Shown: piece after piece, positions 7,524-14,365 of the stretch
Layout: every line of letters begins with the position of its first letter
Numbering within the stretch: the stretch's first letter is position 1
Assembly: GCA_904502265.1 (NCBI GenBank)
Contig: CAJGDT010000019.1
Coordinates: forward strand, 1-14,365
From: an uncultured Barnesiella sp.
GTDB taxonomy: Bacteria; Bacteroidota; Bacteroidia; Bacteroidales; Barnesiellaceae_A
Direction: 5' to 3'
Length of the DNA: 14,365 nt
Position numbers and translations under genes: made by a program
Notes under the pieces: model-generated
Databases searched by the model: none
Told to the model about the DNA's origin: nothing
The model's input: only the letters and a program-made list of their open reading frames with translations

Positions 7524-9122
7524 TTACTTGTTGATAGCTGCACGAATAAAGTCTACAAACAACGGATTGGGGCGCAACACGGTGCTGTTATACTCAGGGT
7601 GATACTGTGTACCAACAAACCAGCGCAAGGTAGGTATCTCCACAACCTCAACCAAATTGGTATCGGGGTTAGTACCCACACACTTCATACCGGCTTTCTC
7701 AAACTCCTCGCGGAAGTCGCTATTGAACTCAAAGCGGTGGCGGTGACGTTCGCTGATGCGAGTCGAACCATAAGCCTTGGCAGGTGTTGAGTCGGCATCG
7801 AGCACACACTCATAAGCACCCAAGCGCATTGTACCGCCCAAGTTTGATATGCTCTTTTGGCTATCCATGAGGTCTATAACGTTGTGCTTGGTCTTAACAT
7901 CCATCTCGGCCGAGTTGGCGTCTTCGTAGCCCAATACGTTGCGAGCAAACTCGATAACCATACATTGCATACCGAGGCAGATACCGAATGTGGGGACATT
8001 GTTCTCACGGGCATACTTAAGGGCTACAAACTTACCCTCGATACCACGTTGGCCAAATCCGGGCGCAATGAGGATACCGTCCATATCCTTGAGTGTCTCG
8101 GCAACATTGCTGTCGTTGAGTTTCTCAGAGTGGATAAAGTGTAGGCTGAGCTTGCGATCGTTGTATGTAGCAGCTTGCAATAGCGACTCATTGATTGACT
8201 TATATGCATCGGGGAGTTCTACATATTTACCCACCAAACCTATATGAACAGTCTCAGTAGCATTCTTCATGTGGTGGAGGAACTCACACCATTGTGTCAA
8301 GTCGGGCTCACCTTCAGTGGGCAAACCTGTCTTGCTCAACACGATTTGGTCGAGACCTTGTTCGTGCATCTTCAAAGGCACTTCGTAGATTGTGGGAACA
8401 TCGAGCGATTGAATTACCGCATCGGGGTCAACGTTACAGAAGAGTGCAACCTTGCGACATTGCGATGACGAGATTTCGTGCTCGGTGCGCAATACCAAGA
8501 TGTCGGGTTGGATACCCAACTCTTGCAATTTCTTTACAGAGTGTTGAGTAGGCTTGGTCTTCAACTCCTTAGCGGCAGCCAAGTAAGGCACGTAAGTGAG
8601 GTGGATGCATGCGCAACGCTTACCCAACTCCCAACGCAACTGACGCACACTCTCGAGGAAAGGAAGCGACTCGATATCGCCAACTGTACCACCTATTTCG
8701 GTAATAACAAAGTCATACTCACCCTTGCTACCCAACTTGAGCATGTTCCGCTTGATTTCGTCGGTAATGTGAGGAATTACTTGCACGGTCTTGCCCAAGT
8801 AGTCGCCACGACGCTCCTTGTCGATAACGCTTTGATATATACGGCCGGTTGTGATGTTGTTGGCACGTGTAGTAGCAGTGTTGGTGAATCGCTCATAGTG
8901 ACCAAGGTCGAGGTCGGCCTCATGACCGTCTACTGTAACATAGCACTCGCCATGCTCATAAGGATTGAGTGTACCCGGGTCGATATTGATGTACGGGTCG
9001 AACTTTTGGATAGTTACTCTATAACCTCTGGCCAACAACAAGCGAGCCAATGATGCCGAAATAATACCTTTGCCCAATGATGAGGCAACACCTCCGGTAA
9101 CAAATATATATCTTGTCTCCAC
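7524..9122 (-). CDS. pyrG: CTP synthase (glutamine-hydrolysing)
   Basis: 532 residues, full length. Converts UTP, ATP and glutamine to CTP in the cytosol, the last step of pyrimidine nucleotide synthesis. The N-terminal amidoligase domain opens with FVTGGVASSLGKGI (P-loop, residues 7-20), has the metal-binding D72 and E142 (TEIGGTVGDIES), and continues to about 270. The C-terminal class I glutamine amidotransferase domain carries the oxyanion-strand PGFGQRG at 354-360, the nucleophile C382 in FGICLGMQ, and H508 with E510 in TQYHPEY. The start codon is GTG (9120-9122): the in-frame codons upstream are AAC, TTA, ATT, CAC and then a stop, and no ATG is available. yidC follows after 38 bp on the same strand; the DUF3078 gene diverges upstream. 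Confidence 0.98.
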   Translation of the reverse strand: METRYIFVTGGVASSLGKGIISASLARLLLARGYRVTIQKFDPYINIDPGTLNPYEHGECYVTVDGHEADLDLGHYERFTNTATTRANNITTGRIYQSVIDKERRGDYLGKTVQVIPHITDEIKRNMLKLGSKGEYDFVITEIGGTVGDIESLPFLESVRQLRWELGKRCACIHLTYVPYLAAAKELKTKPTQHSVKKLQELGIQPDILVLRTEHEISSSQCRKVALFCNVDPDAVIQSLDVPTIYEVPLKMHEQGLDQIVLSKTGLPTEGEPDLTQWCEFLHHMKNATETVHIGLVGKYVELPDAYKSINESLLQAATYNDRKLSLHFIHSEKLNDSNVAETLKDMDGILIAPGFGQRGIEGKFVALKYARENNVPTFGICLGMQCMVIEFARNVLGYEDANSAEMDVKTKHNVIDLMDSQKSISNLGGTMRLGAYECVLDADSTPAKAYGSTRISERHRHRFEFNSDFREEFEKAGMKCVGTNPDTNLVEVVEIPTLRWFVGTQYHPEYNSTVLRPNPLFVDFIRAAINK

Positions 9123-9172
9123 GTTTAAAATGTGTTAGTTATGTTGAACTTATTTATAAAATAATACGCCTA

Positions 9173-9180
9173 CAAAAGTA
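9173..9180 (-). promoter_or_regulatory. candidate -7 promoter element for pyrG-yidC
   Basis: The - strand reads TACTTTTG, matching TAnnTTTG. The nearest upstream TTG (9195-9197) is only 14 bp away instead of the usual 19-21, so the -33 part is weak. The start site would be about 45 bases before the GTG of pyrG. It lies in the 254 bp divergent gap 9123-9376. Confidence 0.45.
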
Positions 9181-9290
9181 AGAAAAATAATCGACAATCT
9201 ATCCACATAATCATCAATAAATGAAAAGAGTTTTACATCCACCCCACATTATCGGGTGTAGCCACTTGAGAAAGTTGCCATTGAAAGATA

Positions 9291-9339
9291 TATTTTTGAC
9301 CTATTTTAGCCTTATTTGATTTGATTTATATTATCTTCG
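9291..9339 (+). promoter_or_regulatory. candidate -7 promoter elements for the DUF3078 gene
   Basis: Two matches to the Bacteroidetes -7 box lie upstream of the ATG at 9377. TATTTTTG at 9291-9298 is exact; its best upstream TTG, at 9266-9268, is spaced 22 bp. TATCTTCG at 9332-9339 has one mismatch and would give a leader of about 33 bases. I cannot tell which is used. The rest of the gap (9181-9290) shows no gene, repeat or convincing hairpin. Confidence 0.35.
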
Positions 9340-9376
9340 CAGAATAAAAGATATTTTCACATTCATCATCATAGTT

Positions 9377-10771
9377 ATGCGACAATTGACAATTATAAGC
9401 CTACTGCTCTCAGCCTTTTTCACCGTAGCAAATGCCCAAAGTACAGTAAATAACAACGTTGCTAATAACGACACTATCATAAGCGTTGATAACATCTTGC
9501 AAAACTTCCTCTGTCAAGACTCTATCGCAACAGATAGCACAAGTGTCTTGCCCGACTCGTTGATGTTTATTCTAGACATCAATAATATAATAGACGACGG
9601 ACAATCGGACTATACCAATGGCATTCTTTTCATGCCTCTTGTTTTTGAAAAATACGAATTTACTCCATACGAACGCCTGACCACTACCAAGGCGACCTAC
9701 ACTCCTCAAGTTTGCAACATCTCAAAAGAGACCAACATACAAGACAGCTACAATTGGTTGGTACGCGCCAATCGCCAAGATGACCGCTTGCGTGCAGCTC
9801 GCAACTACTTGATAGTAAATCGTCCCGATTTGGTAAAATACAACTACCTCAACCTACCCAAGGCTCCCAAAGAGTATGTCTTGGTAAACGATCCTACCAA
9901 ACAAACAATTACCATCGTTGAGAAACCTAAACAAATAGTATCTTCGGCATTGGAAAGCAAACCTGTGAAAATAAAACGCTGGAGAATGTCTTTCAGCAGC
10001 AATATTCAATTGTCGCAAGTATATGTATCAGAGAATTGGTATCAAGGTGGTAACAGCAACTTCAACTTGTTGAGCGACCAATTGTTTACATTCAACTACA
10101 ACGACCCCTCTGGTAAGTTGCTCTTTGAAAACTTGGCACAATGGAAGTTCAACCTCACAACATCGGCCGAGGACACACTACATGCTGTACGCGTGAGCGA
10201 AGACTTATTCCAATTAAACTCTAAGTTTGGTTACAAGGCTTTTGGCAAGTGGTACTACTCTGCATCTATGTTGTTCAAGACTCAGTTGCTCACCAACTAT
10301 GCCCCCAACTCTGCTGTAAAAGAAGCTGAGTTCCTCTCACCCGGTGAATTGAATGTCGGTATAGGTCTCTCGTACTCATTTGCATACGAAAAGCCCGTAA
10401 AATTGGCTCATACCCTCACGCTATCACCTCTTTCATACGATCTTCGTTTCGTGGCCCTTCCCGATATTGACCCCACTAAGTTTGGTATCGAAAATGGCAA
10501 TACACGCAACGACATCGGTTCGTCATTGGACTACACACTCACATGGGACATCCGCTACAACGTTCGCTGGATGAGCCACGTATACGCATTTACCAACTAT
10601 AAGAACCTGTTGTTTGAATGGACCAACTCGGTAGACTTCTCATTCTCTACCTACTTCTCAGCTCGCGTATATCTCGACTTGCGCTACGACAACAGTGTGG
10701 CACCTCATCCCAAGTTGGGCTTCTGGCAAATCAAAGAGTTGCTCAGCGTCGGCTTCTCATATAAAATATAA
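9377..10771 (+). CDS. DUF3078 family outer-membrane protein
   Basis: A 464-residue exported protein. The signal peptide MRQLTIISLLLSAFFTVANA is cleaved after residue 20. A poorly conserved Asn/Asp-rich N-terminal part follows (to about 195). From about residue 198 the DUF3078 region begins: WRMSFSSNIQLSQVYVSENW then YQGGNSNFNLL, the characteristic W-x-x-GG-x-S-x-x-x-L pattern, followed by repeated amphipathic strands (FENLAQWKFNLTT, FGKWYYSASMLFKTQ, ELNVGIGLSYSF, LTWDIRYNVRW, FSARVYLDLRYD) that look like a beta-barrel to the C-terminus. The family is widespread in Bacteroidetes and its function is not established. It diverges from pyrG-yidC across a 254 bp gap and is followed 12 bp later by the 185-residue gene, so those two probably form an operon. 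Confidence 0.85.
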   Translation: MRQLTIISLLLSAFFTVANAQSTVNNNVANNDTIISVDNILQNFLCQDSIATDSTSVLPDSLMFILDINNIIDDGQSDYTNGILFMPLVFEKYEFTPYERLTTTKATYTPQVCNISKETNIQDSYNWLVRANRQDDRLRAARNYLIVNRPDLVKYNYLNLPKAPKEYVLVNDPTKQTITIVEKPKQIVSSALESKPVKIKRWRMSFSSNIQLSQVYVSENWYQGGNSNFNLLSDQLFTFNYNDPSGKLLFENLAQWKFNLTTSAEDTLHAVRVSEDLFQLNSKFGYKAFGKWYYSASMLFKTQLLTNYAPNSAVKEAEFLSPGELNVGIGLSYSFAYEKPVKLAHTLTLSPLSYDLRFVALPDIDPTKFGIENGNTRNDIGSSLDYTLTWDIRYNVRWMSHVYAFTNYKNLLFEWTNSVDFSFSTYFSARVYLDLRYDNSVAPHPKLGFWQIKELLSVGFSYKI

Positions 10772-10783
10772 CACTGACTCATC

Positions 10784-11341
10784 ATGCGTCGCGGGGTAAC
10801 ATACTTTTTCGCAGGAGCTGTCATGCTCTTGCTGTGGGTATGTTGCTCACCATACTATGGGGTAACCAAAGGCTACAGATTGCCTGTGGCCGAAACAACA
10901 CCCCCTCTTGATAGGGACAAATTTCTGGCCTACATAGATACTGCTGCAGTTGATGATTGGGAAGGATTGTGGCTATTGGTAGGACCCGACACACACTGTT
11001 TTGTGGCCATCGAACGCATGAACGACATGAGCCACAACGTATATTACTCTCATCGCATACGCATGTGGTCGTCAATATCATACACCGACAACCTACTCTT
11101 TGAGCAAGGTGAAGTATTGGGTTATTTAGGCCAAGGCCTATATGAAGATACCAAGAATATGACCCTACAAATGGGGCTGATATTCAAGCATGAGATATAT
11201 AAAGGCGTGATACAACTCGACAAGTCACGTAAGCATATCATCATCGACACAGGGCGCGACAATATAGGCGACACAGGCATGCGACGCATATATCCTATAC
11301 GCTCGGTCGAGGAGAGAGACTATAAAGTGCGGTATCTGTAA
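10784..11341 (+). CDS. uncharacterised envelope protein, 185 residues
   Basis: I do not recognise a family. The first 21 residues (two Arg, then FFAGAVMLLLWVCC) form a hydrophobic export signal or anchor. C20 or C21 could be a lipidated cysteine, but the preceding residues (Leu-Trp-Val, Trp-Val-Cys) do not fit the usual lipobox, so lipidation is uncertain. The remainder is a compact mixed-charge domain with likely beta strands: WEGLWLLVGPDTHCFVAIE, NVYYSHRIRMWSS, LFEQGEVLGYLGQG, HEIYKGVIQLD, KHIIIDTGRD. The strand pattern could be a small beta-barrel or sandwich domain. It follows the DUF3078 gene by 12 bp on the same strand, suggesting joint expression and a related envelope job. Only 3 bp separate its stop from that of the opposing lipocalin-like gene, with no terminator between them. 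Confidence 0.75.
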   Translation: MRRGVTYFFAGAVMLLLWVCCSPYYGVTKGYRLPVAETTPPLDRDKFLAYIDTAAVDDWEGLWLLVGPDTHCFVAIERMNDMSHNVYYSHRIRMWSSISYTDNLLFEQGEVLGYLGQGLYEDTKNMTLQMGLIFKHEIYKGVIQLDKSRKHIIIDTGRDNIGDTGMRRIYPIRSVEERDYKVRYL

Positions 11342-11344
11342 CGT

Positions 11345-11788
11345 TCAATTGAGTTTCTTGAAGTAATAGTAGTAGTCGTTGTACTCCAGCGTCATGCACT
11401 TGTTGTCAAGTTCTATTACCTTAAAAACAGGCACAACGGTATCGATATACATCGAAGCAAGATCGGCAAGCGCAACTTGTTCGTACTCCGGAGTGAGTAT
11501 CTCCTTACTATTATAATTGTATATATTGAACTTGATAAAATCCTCCTGACGCTCATACAATCCCATAAATACCGAGTAATCGTATGAGTTATAAATAATC
11601 TTGCGTATTTGAAACACATCGGACTGAAACGAAAAAAACACGGTATCGCACTCTTGCACAATATCGTTATGCTCTACCTGCTCAAGTCGCCATTGACCAA
11701 ATAGAGGTCCAATGTCGCCACCATTATGCATACACGAGGTAAGCGTAGCTACAACTACAGCAAGAACTATATATATAAAGCGTTTCAT
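11345..11788 (-). CDS. lipocalin-like lipoprotein
   Basis: 147 residues. The signal MKRFIYIVLAVVVATLTSC has a good lipobox (L-T-S-C, lipidated C19), so the mature protein should be membrane-anchored on the periplasmic side or surface. After a short linker comes GPLFGQWRLEQVEHND, the 'G-x-W-x-L' opening strand typical of small Bacteroidetes lipocalin-like domains. Further strands are rich in Tyr, Asp and Phe (VFFSFQSDVFQIRKI, FIKFNIYNY, KCMTLEYNDYYYYFKK). The ATG overlaps the TGA of the Wzi-like gene as ATGA, so its translation is probably coupled to it. It is the last gene of a three-gene operon. Such domains bind small hydrophobic ligands in characterised relatives, but nothing here identifies one. 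Confidence 0.72.
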   Translation of the reverse strand: MKRFIYIVLAVVVATLTSCMHNGGDIGPLFGQWRLEQVEHNDIVQECDTVFFSFQSDVFQIRKIIYNSYDYSVFMGLYERQEDFIKFNIYNYNSKEILTPEYEQVALADLASMYIDTVVPVFKVIELDNKCMTLEYNDYYYYFKKLN

Positions 11789-13341
11789 TTTTTATCCGAT
11801 TTTTTGTTAAACTGAATGAGTGAACCACTCTTAACAACACTGAGGCTTACACCCCAATTGTCGCCAATAAGATTACCGGCATCAACGGCTACCGACGCAC
11901 AGAACTGCCATCCGTCAAGCTTGGCCGGTGCATATGTACACTCCAAGAGCGAGGCGAACTGACACAAATCATATCGTGCAGGAATGAAAGGTGTACCCCA
12001 AGCTTGTCGATATGAGGCCATGACACGATATTGCCAATCGTTGTGAAAATATCCTTGCAAGGCAACATGATAACCTCGTACACGGGTATTGAGATAACGC
12101 ATGTAACCATCGGTATTATACATAACAGAGGGTGACATAGGAGTACCTATACCAAAACCACCTTGTTGCCAACCGTTGAAGAGGAAGTTGTTGTAATAAT
12201 CGTCACCACCCGATGTTGCAGTGGTAATCTGTGTACCCGGCCAGTCGTTGGGTTGCCAAGGTATAGCACCACTCTGGTTGTCCAATCCTATGTATTCAAC
12301 AACCACATCCGACACAATCGAGCGCCGATGTGTGTGGTATGCCAAGCCCCACAATCCATCAAATCCATTCGACTTATTCATACCCGAGCCATCTTCATAG
12401 ATCCATTGTGTGTAGGCTCGCAACTCCGAATTATCGCTAAAGGTATACTCGGCAGCCATATTGATTGAGCCTACATGATTACCATATACAAAGAGCTGAT
12501 CGCCCGGAGCAGCCGTTTCGTCGCCGGCACTGGGCACAAATGCTTGTAGAAACGACTTGATTGTTATAGGCGACCGGGTAGACGATACCAACATACCATC
12601 ACGATAGGTATCTATATCACCACCAAATTGCACACCGTCTTCTATACCCAATGTAAATACAAACGGCTGATTGGGATTGCTGCGAAAATAGAGCGACTTG
12701 TAATGATAGTAAATATTGGTTGTGATAAACGATGAATAATAATTATAGTGATCGCGCAAATAGTCATCACCCAAGAACTTGCCATACGCAAGTTCGCCTT
12801 TTAATTGCACCCATCCATTGGTGAAAGGAATATCTACAAAGCGATGAAATCCGGCTCGCACCTGTGGTATAGGGCGTGTATTGCCCGAGAGTACCAAATT
12901 ACCCGACGAAAGTCGGTAGTCGATAATAATGTTTTCGTGCGCATTTTCGCGCATACCCACCGATAGAAATATTGAGCGATACTTTACGTCGGCATAGAGT
13001 TGTTGTATGCGGAATATCTGCGGGCGATTGTATATCGTAGTAAAAGCACCATCTTGCCAACGACGAGTAGGCGATGCTGTCTCATAGATTCCCATAAGGT
13101 CGATACCTGCAGCGTATGAGAAACGCTGTGTAGTATCCATCTCAATAAAAGCACCTGCGCGCAAGTATCCACCACAGCCATTAGCCACAGTTCCATAACG
13201 ATTGGCAGTCATATAATGGGGAGCAAAGGTACCTGTCGCAGCGTGTCCGGCTAGTTCGGTACGATAAGTCACCCCATCTTGTGCATGGGCTACTGCCGAC
13301 ACTATAAGCAGTGCTATAAAAAGCAATATCGTTTTTTTCAT
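11785..13341 (-). CDS. Wzi-like capsule-assembly family outer-membrane protein
   Basis: 518 residues. The signal peptide MKKTILLFIALLIVSAVAHA is cleaved before Q21. The mature protein opens with YRTELAGHAATGTFAPHYMT and ANRYGTVANGCGGYLRAGA, which I recognise from Bacteroidetes proteins annotated as 'capsule assembly Wzi family'. The rest is a long run of amphipathic strands rich in Tyr, Trp, Asn and Gly (IFRIQQLYADVKYRSIFLSVG, GWVQLKGELAYGKF, HVALQGYFHNDWQYRVMASYR, WGVSLSVVKSGSLIQF), consistent with a large outer-membrane barrel. E. coli Wzi binds capsular polysaccharide at the cell surface; whether this diverged protein does so is inference. It starts one base after the upstream BamE-like gene ends and overlaps the lipocalin-like gene by four bases. 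The last residues are a Lys-rich tail rather than a terminal Phe, unusual for a barrel. Confidence 0.75.
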   Translation of the reverse strand: MKKTILLFIALLIVSAVAHAQDGVTYRTELAGHAATGTFAPHYMTANRYGTVANGCGGYLRAGAFIEMDTTQRFSYAAGIDLMGIYETASPTRRWQDGAFTTIYNRPQIFRIQQLYADVKYRSIFLSVGMRENAHENIIIDYRLSSGNLVLSGNTRPIPQVRAGFHRFVDIPFTNGWVQLKGELAYGKFLGDDYLRDHYNYYSSFITTNIYYHYKSLYFRSNPNQPFVFTLGIEDGVQFGGDIDTYRDGMLVSSTRSPITIKSFLQAFVPSAGDETAAPGDQLFVYGNHVGSINMAAEYTFSDNSELRAYTQWIYEDGSGMNKSNGFDGLWGLAYHTHRRSIVSDVVVEYIGLDNQSGAIPWQPNDWPGTQITTATSGGDDYYNNFLFNGWQQGGFGIGTPMSPSVMYNTDGYMRYLNTRVRGYHVALQGYFHNDWQYRVMASYRQAWGTPFIPARYDLCQFASLLECTYAPAKLDGWQFCASVAVDAGNLIGDNWGVSLSVVKSGSLIQFNKKSDKK

Positions 13342-13342
13342 T

Positions 13343-13945
13343 TCAATACGAAATTACATCCTTGAGCCTTCCATTTACAAAGCGAAATGCATGGCTACTG
13401 AGATTTCCCGGATGATACTTATAGGTCCAATTTTCATAAACCTCGTTACCATAGGTATGAACATCCACCTCATGTGGTTTACCAAAGAGCATTTCAACCG
13501 TATCTTTGTGCATTGAAGTATGCAATGTGACATACTCGTTGCCCTTGCGCACCTCGAAATAATGGTAACGAGGGTTGCGCTCTTTGACAGCAGGAGCCTC
13601 TTCCTTAACCACAACAGGCTCAGCTTTAGGAGTCTCTTGGTGGGTGGCCTCTAACTTGATAACAGGCTGTTCGGTCTTGGTCTCAGCAGGCTTAGCAGCT
13701 ACCTGCTTGGTACTTTTGGCAGGAGTATTGTATTTCTTTAAAAGTTTTTGCTGTTCTTGTATTACCTTCTGATACTCATCGAGCATAGTGCGATATTCCT
13801 CCAACAAATCTTCATTGGTAAGTTCTACATTCTCTTCTTCAACAGTTTGTTCAACTGTAGCATCGCCCTTATCGCGTGTATAAAGTGCAAACAGAATCAA
13901 TGCTCCCGCAACAACACCCAACATGAAAGAGATAAATTTACCCAT
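13343..13945 (-). CDS. membrane-anchored coiled-coil protein with BamE/SmpA-like C-terminal domain
   Basis: 200 residues. Layout: one N-terminal transmembrane segment (about 4-22), an acidic stretch and a predicted coiled coil (about 43-72, LTNEDLLEEYRTMLDEYQ onward), then a Lys/Pro/Ala/Glu-rich flexible spacer (about 73-124), then a folded domain (126-200). That domain has the pattern 'MHKDTVEMLFGKP ... YENWTYKY ... FRFVNGRLKDV': a helix starting at a 'G/K-x-P' turn followed by two strands with aromatic residues, as in BamE/SmpA-OmlA lipoprotein domains. The anchor plus spacer would place the domain in the periplasm, if the N-terminus is cytoplasmic. It is the first gene of the operon with the Wzi-like and lipocalin-like genes, so a role in assembling that outer-membrane protein is plausible but untested. 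The fold match is by pattern only. Confidence 0.72.
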   Translation of the reverse strand: MGKFISFMLGVVAGALILFALYTRDKGDATVEQTVEEENVELTNEDLLEEYRTMLDEYQKVIQEQQKLLKKYNTPAKSTKQVAAKPAETKTEQPVIKLEATHQETPKAEPVVVKEEAPAVKERNPRYHYFEVRKGNEYVTLHTSMHKDTVEMLFGKPHEVDVHTYGNEVYENWTYKYHPGNLSSHAFRFVNGRLKDVISY

Positions 13946-13970
13946 AAGTATCTATTTTTTGTTTCTACGC

Positions 13971-14002
13971 CAAAGATAGTTATTCTATCGCTAAAACACA
14001 AT
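13971..14002 (-). promoter_or_regulatory. Bacteroidetes promoter of the BamE-like/Wzi-like/lipocalin-like operon
   Basis: On the - strand, ATTG (14002-13999) is followed after 20 bp by TATCTTTG (13978-13971). This fits the Bacteroidetes -33/-7 arrangement (TTG, about 19-20 bp, TAnnTTTG) with an exact -7 box. The -7 box ends 25 bp before the ATG at 13945, leaving a leader of about 20 bases. It is the best complete promoter in the window. Confidence 0.65.
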
Positions 14003-14020
14003 ATTACTTAAACATAAAGT

Positions 14021-14071
14021 AAATAACCAAGGCAGGTTACATCCTGTAGATGTAGCCTGCCTTGGTTATTT
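14021..14071 (-). terminator. intrinsic terminator of the right-edge barrel gene
   Basis: An inverted repeat with 23-nt arms (14021-14043 and 14049-14071) and a five-base CTGTA loop lies 15 bp after the barrel gene stop. Only one pair is imperfect (14037/14055): a U-G wobble in + strand RNA, an A-C mismatch in - strand RNA. The - strand transcript leaves the stem in a U-rich run (GGUUAUUUACUUUAUGUUU). It insulates the barrel gene from the operon promoter just downstream. Confidence 0.85.
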
Positions 14072-14086
14072 CGTTGTATTTTATAA

Positions 14087-14365
14087 TCAGAATATTACAC
14101 CCAGATTAAAACCTATATTATTAAGGCCGTTGAGGGTATAAATAAGACATTGACTTTGATTGGTCGAATAGCTGTAATACAAAGCCAAGTGTATACCGGT
14201 ACGATTACTTGACGAAGGGAATATCGATACACCCACCTCAGGTTGTACATTGAATCCCCACGACTCGTCGTAGAAATCCAACACGCTATTTATCGACGAC
14301 ATGCGCACATAGTTGGCACCTATCTTAGCAGCTACATAAGGTTCGAACATAGAATCTTCGATAAA
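14087..14365 (-). CDS. outer-membrane beta-barrel protein, C-terminal part, cut by window edge
   Basis: The reading frame is open to base 14365, giving residues F-I-E-D-S before the internal Met at 14350. The paralogue at 4814 has F-I-L-D-E before the same Met, so that Met is not the start and the N-terminal part lies outside the window. The visible 92 residues are the last strands of a small barrel: FEPYVAAKIGANYVRM, WGFNVQPEVG, TGIHLALYYSYSTN and NNIGFNLGVIF, ending in the C-terminal Phe expected for BAM recognition. Over 87 ungapped residues, 52 are identical to the 4814 protein. The blocks WGFNVQPE, GIHLALYYSYSTN and NNIGF are unchanged, while the segments between them differ, suggesting conserved strands and variable loops. 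A terminator follows the stop. Confidence 0.88.
   Translation of the reverse strand, partial: FIEDSMFEPYVAAKIGANYVRMSSINSVLDFYDESWGFNVQPEVGVSIFPSSSNRTGIHLALYYSYSTNQSQCLIYTLNGLNNIGFNLGVIF

Noticed and set aside
8478..9053. A 191-codon open frame on the + strand opposite pyrG
   Set aside because: Antisense to the well-conserved CTP synthase amidoligase domain, with no recognisable domain; a shadow frame.
9230..9262. Possible hairpin CACCC/GGGTG in the pyrG divergent region
   Set aside because: Only five base pairs around a nine-base loop with no U run; too weak to call a terminator, riboswitch or operator.
14348..14350. Met at 14350 as start of the right-edge barrel gene
   Set aside because: The frame stays open to the window edge and the upstream codons align with the paralogue (F-I-x-D-x before the same Met), so it is internal.

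Overview
The window looks like a chromosomal segment of a Bacteroidales bacterium (phylum Bacteroidota). The evidence is gene content: CTP synthase followed by a Bacteroidetes-type YidC with a long periplasmic domain, DUF3078 and DUF4136 envelope proteins, a lipocalin-like lipoprotein and a Wzi-like outer-membrane protein. Several upstream regions also carry the Bacteroidetes -7 promoter element (TAnnTTTG) instead of a sigma70-type -10 box. I cannot assign a family or genus. No rRNA, tRNA, CRISPR array, insertion sequence or phage gene was recognised, and no gene-free gap exceeds 300 bp.

Region 1 (1-3922), surface polysaccharide synthesis. On the + strand are the 3' part of a WecG/TagA/CpsF glycosyltransferase, cut by the window edge, and a polysaccharide pyruvyl transferase-like protein 9 bp later. 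Convergent to them, on the - strand, a GT4-type glycosyltransferase is translationally coupled (ATGA) to a nitroreductase-family protein with an N-terminal extension. The stop codons of the two convergent units overlap in a single CTAA.

Region 2 (4106-5440), envelope. On the + strand are a DUF4136 lipoprotein with a very aromatic stretch and a small outer-membrane beta-barrel protein. A near-ideal bidirectional hairpin terminator follows.

Region 3 (5548-11341), housekeeping plus envelope. pyrG and yidC form a - strand operon. Divergent from pyrG are a DUF3078 outer-membrane protein and an unrecognised 185-residue protein.

Region 4 (11345-13945), a tightly packed - strand three-gene operon. 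It encodes a membrane-anchored coiled-coil protein with a BamE/SmpA-like C-terminal domain, a Wzi-like capsule-assembly outer-membrane protein, and a lipocalin-like lipoprotein. It has a good Bacteroidetes promoter in front.

Region 5 (14021-14365). A 23-bp-stem terminator lies downstream of the 3' part of a second beta-barrel gene, which runs off the right edge. This gene is a clear paralogue of the barrel gene at 4814 (52 of 87 residues identical, ungapped, by hand count).

Overall this is mostly an ordinary core and envelope region. I see no convincing new defence or mobile system. The least explained parts are the BamE-like/Wzi-like/lipocalin-like operon, the glycosyltransferase-nitroreductase pair, and the 185-residue orphan.
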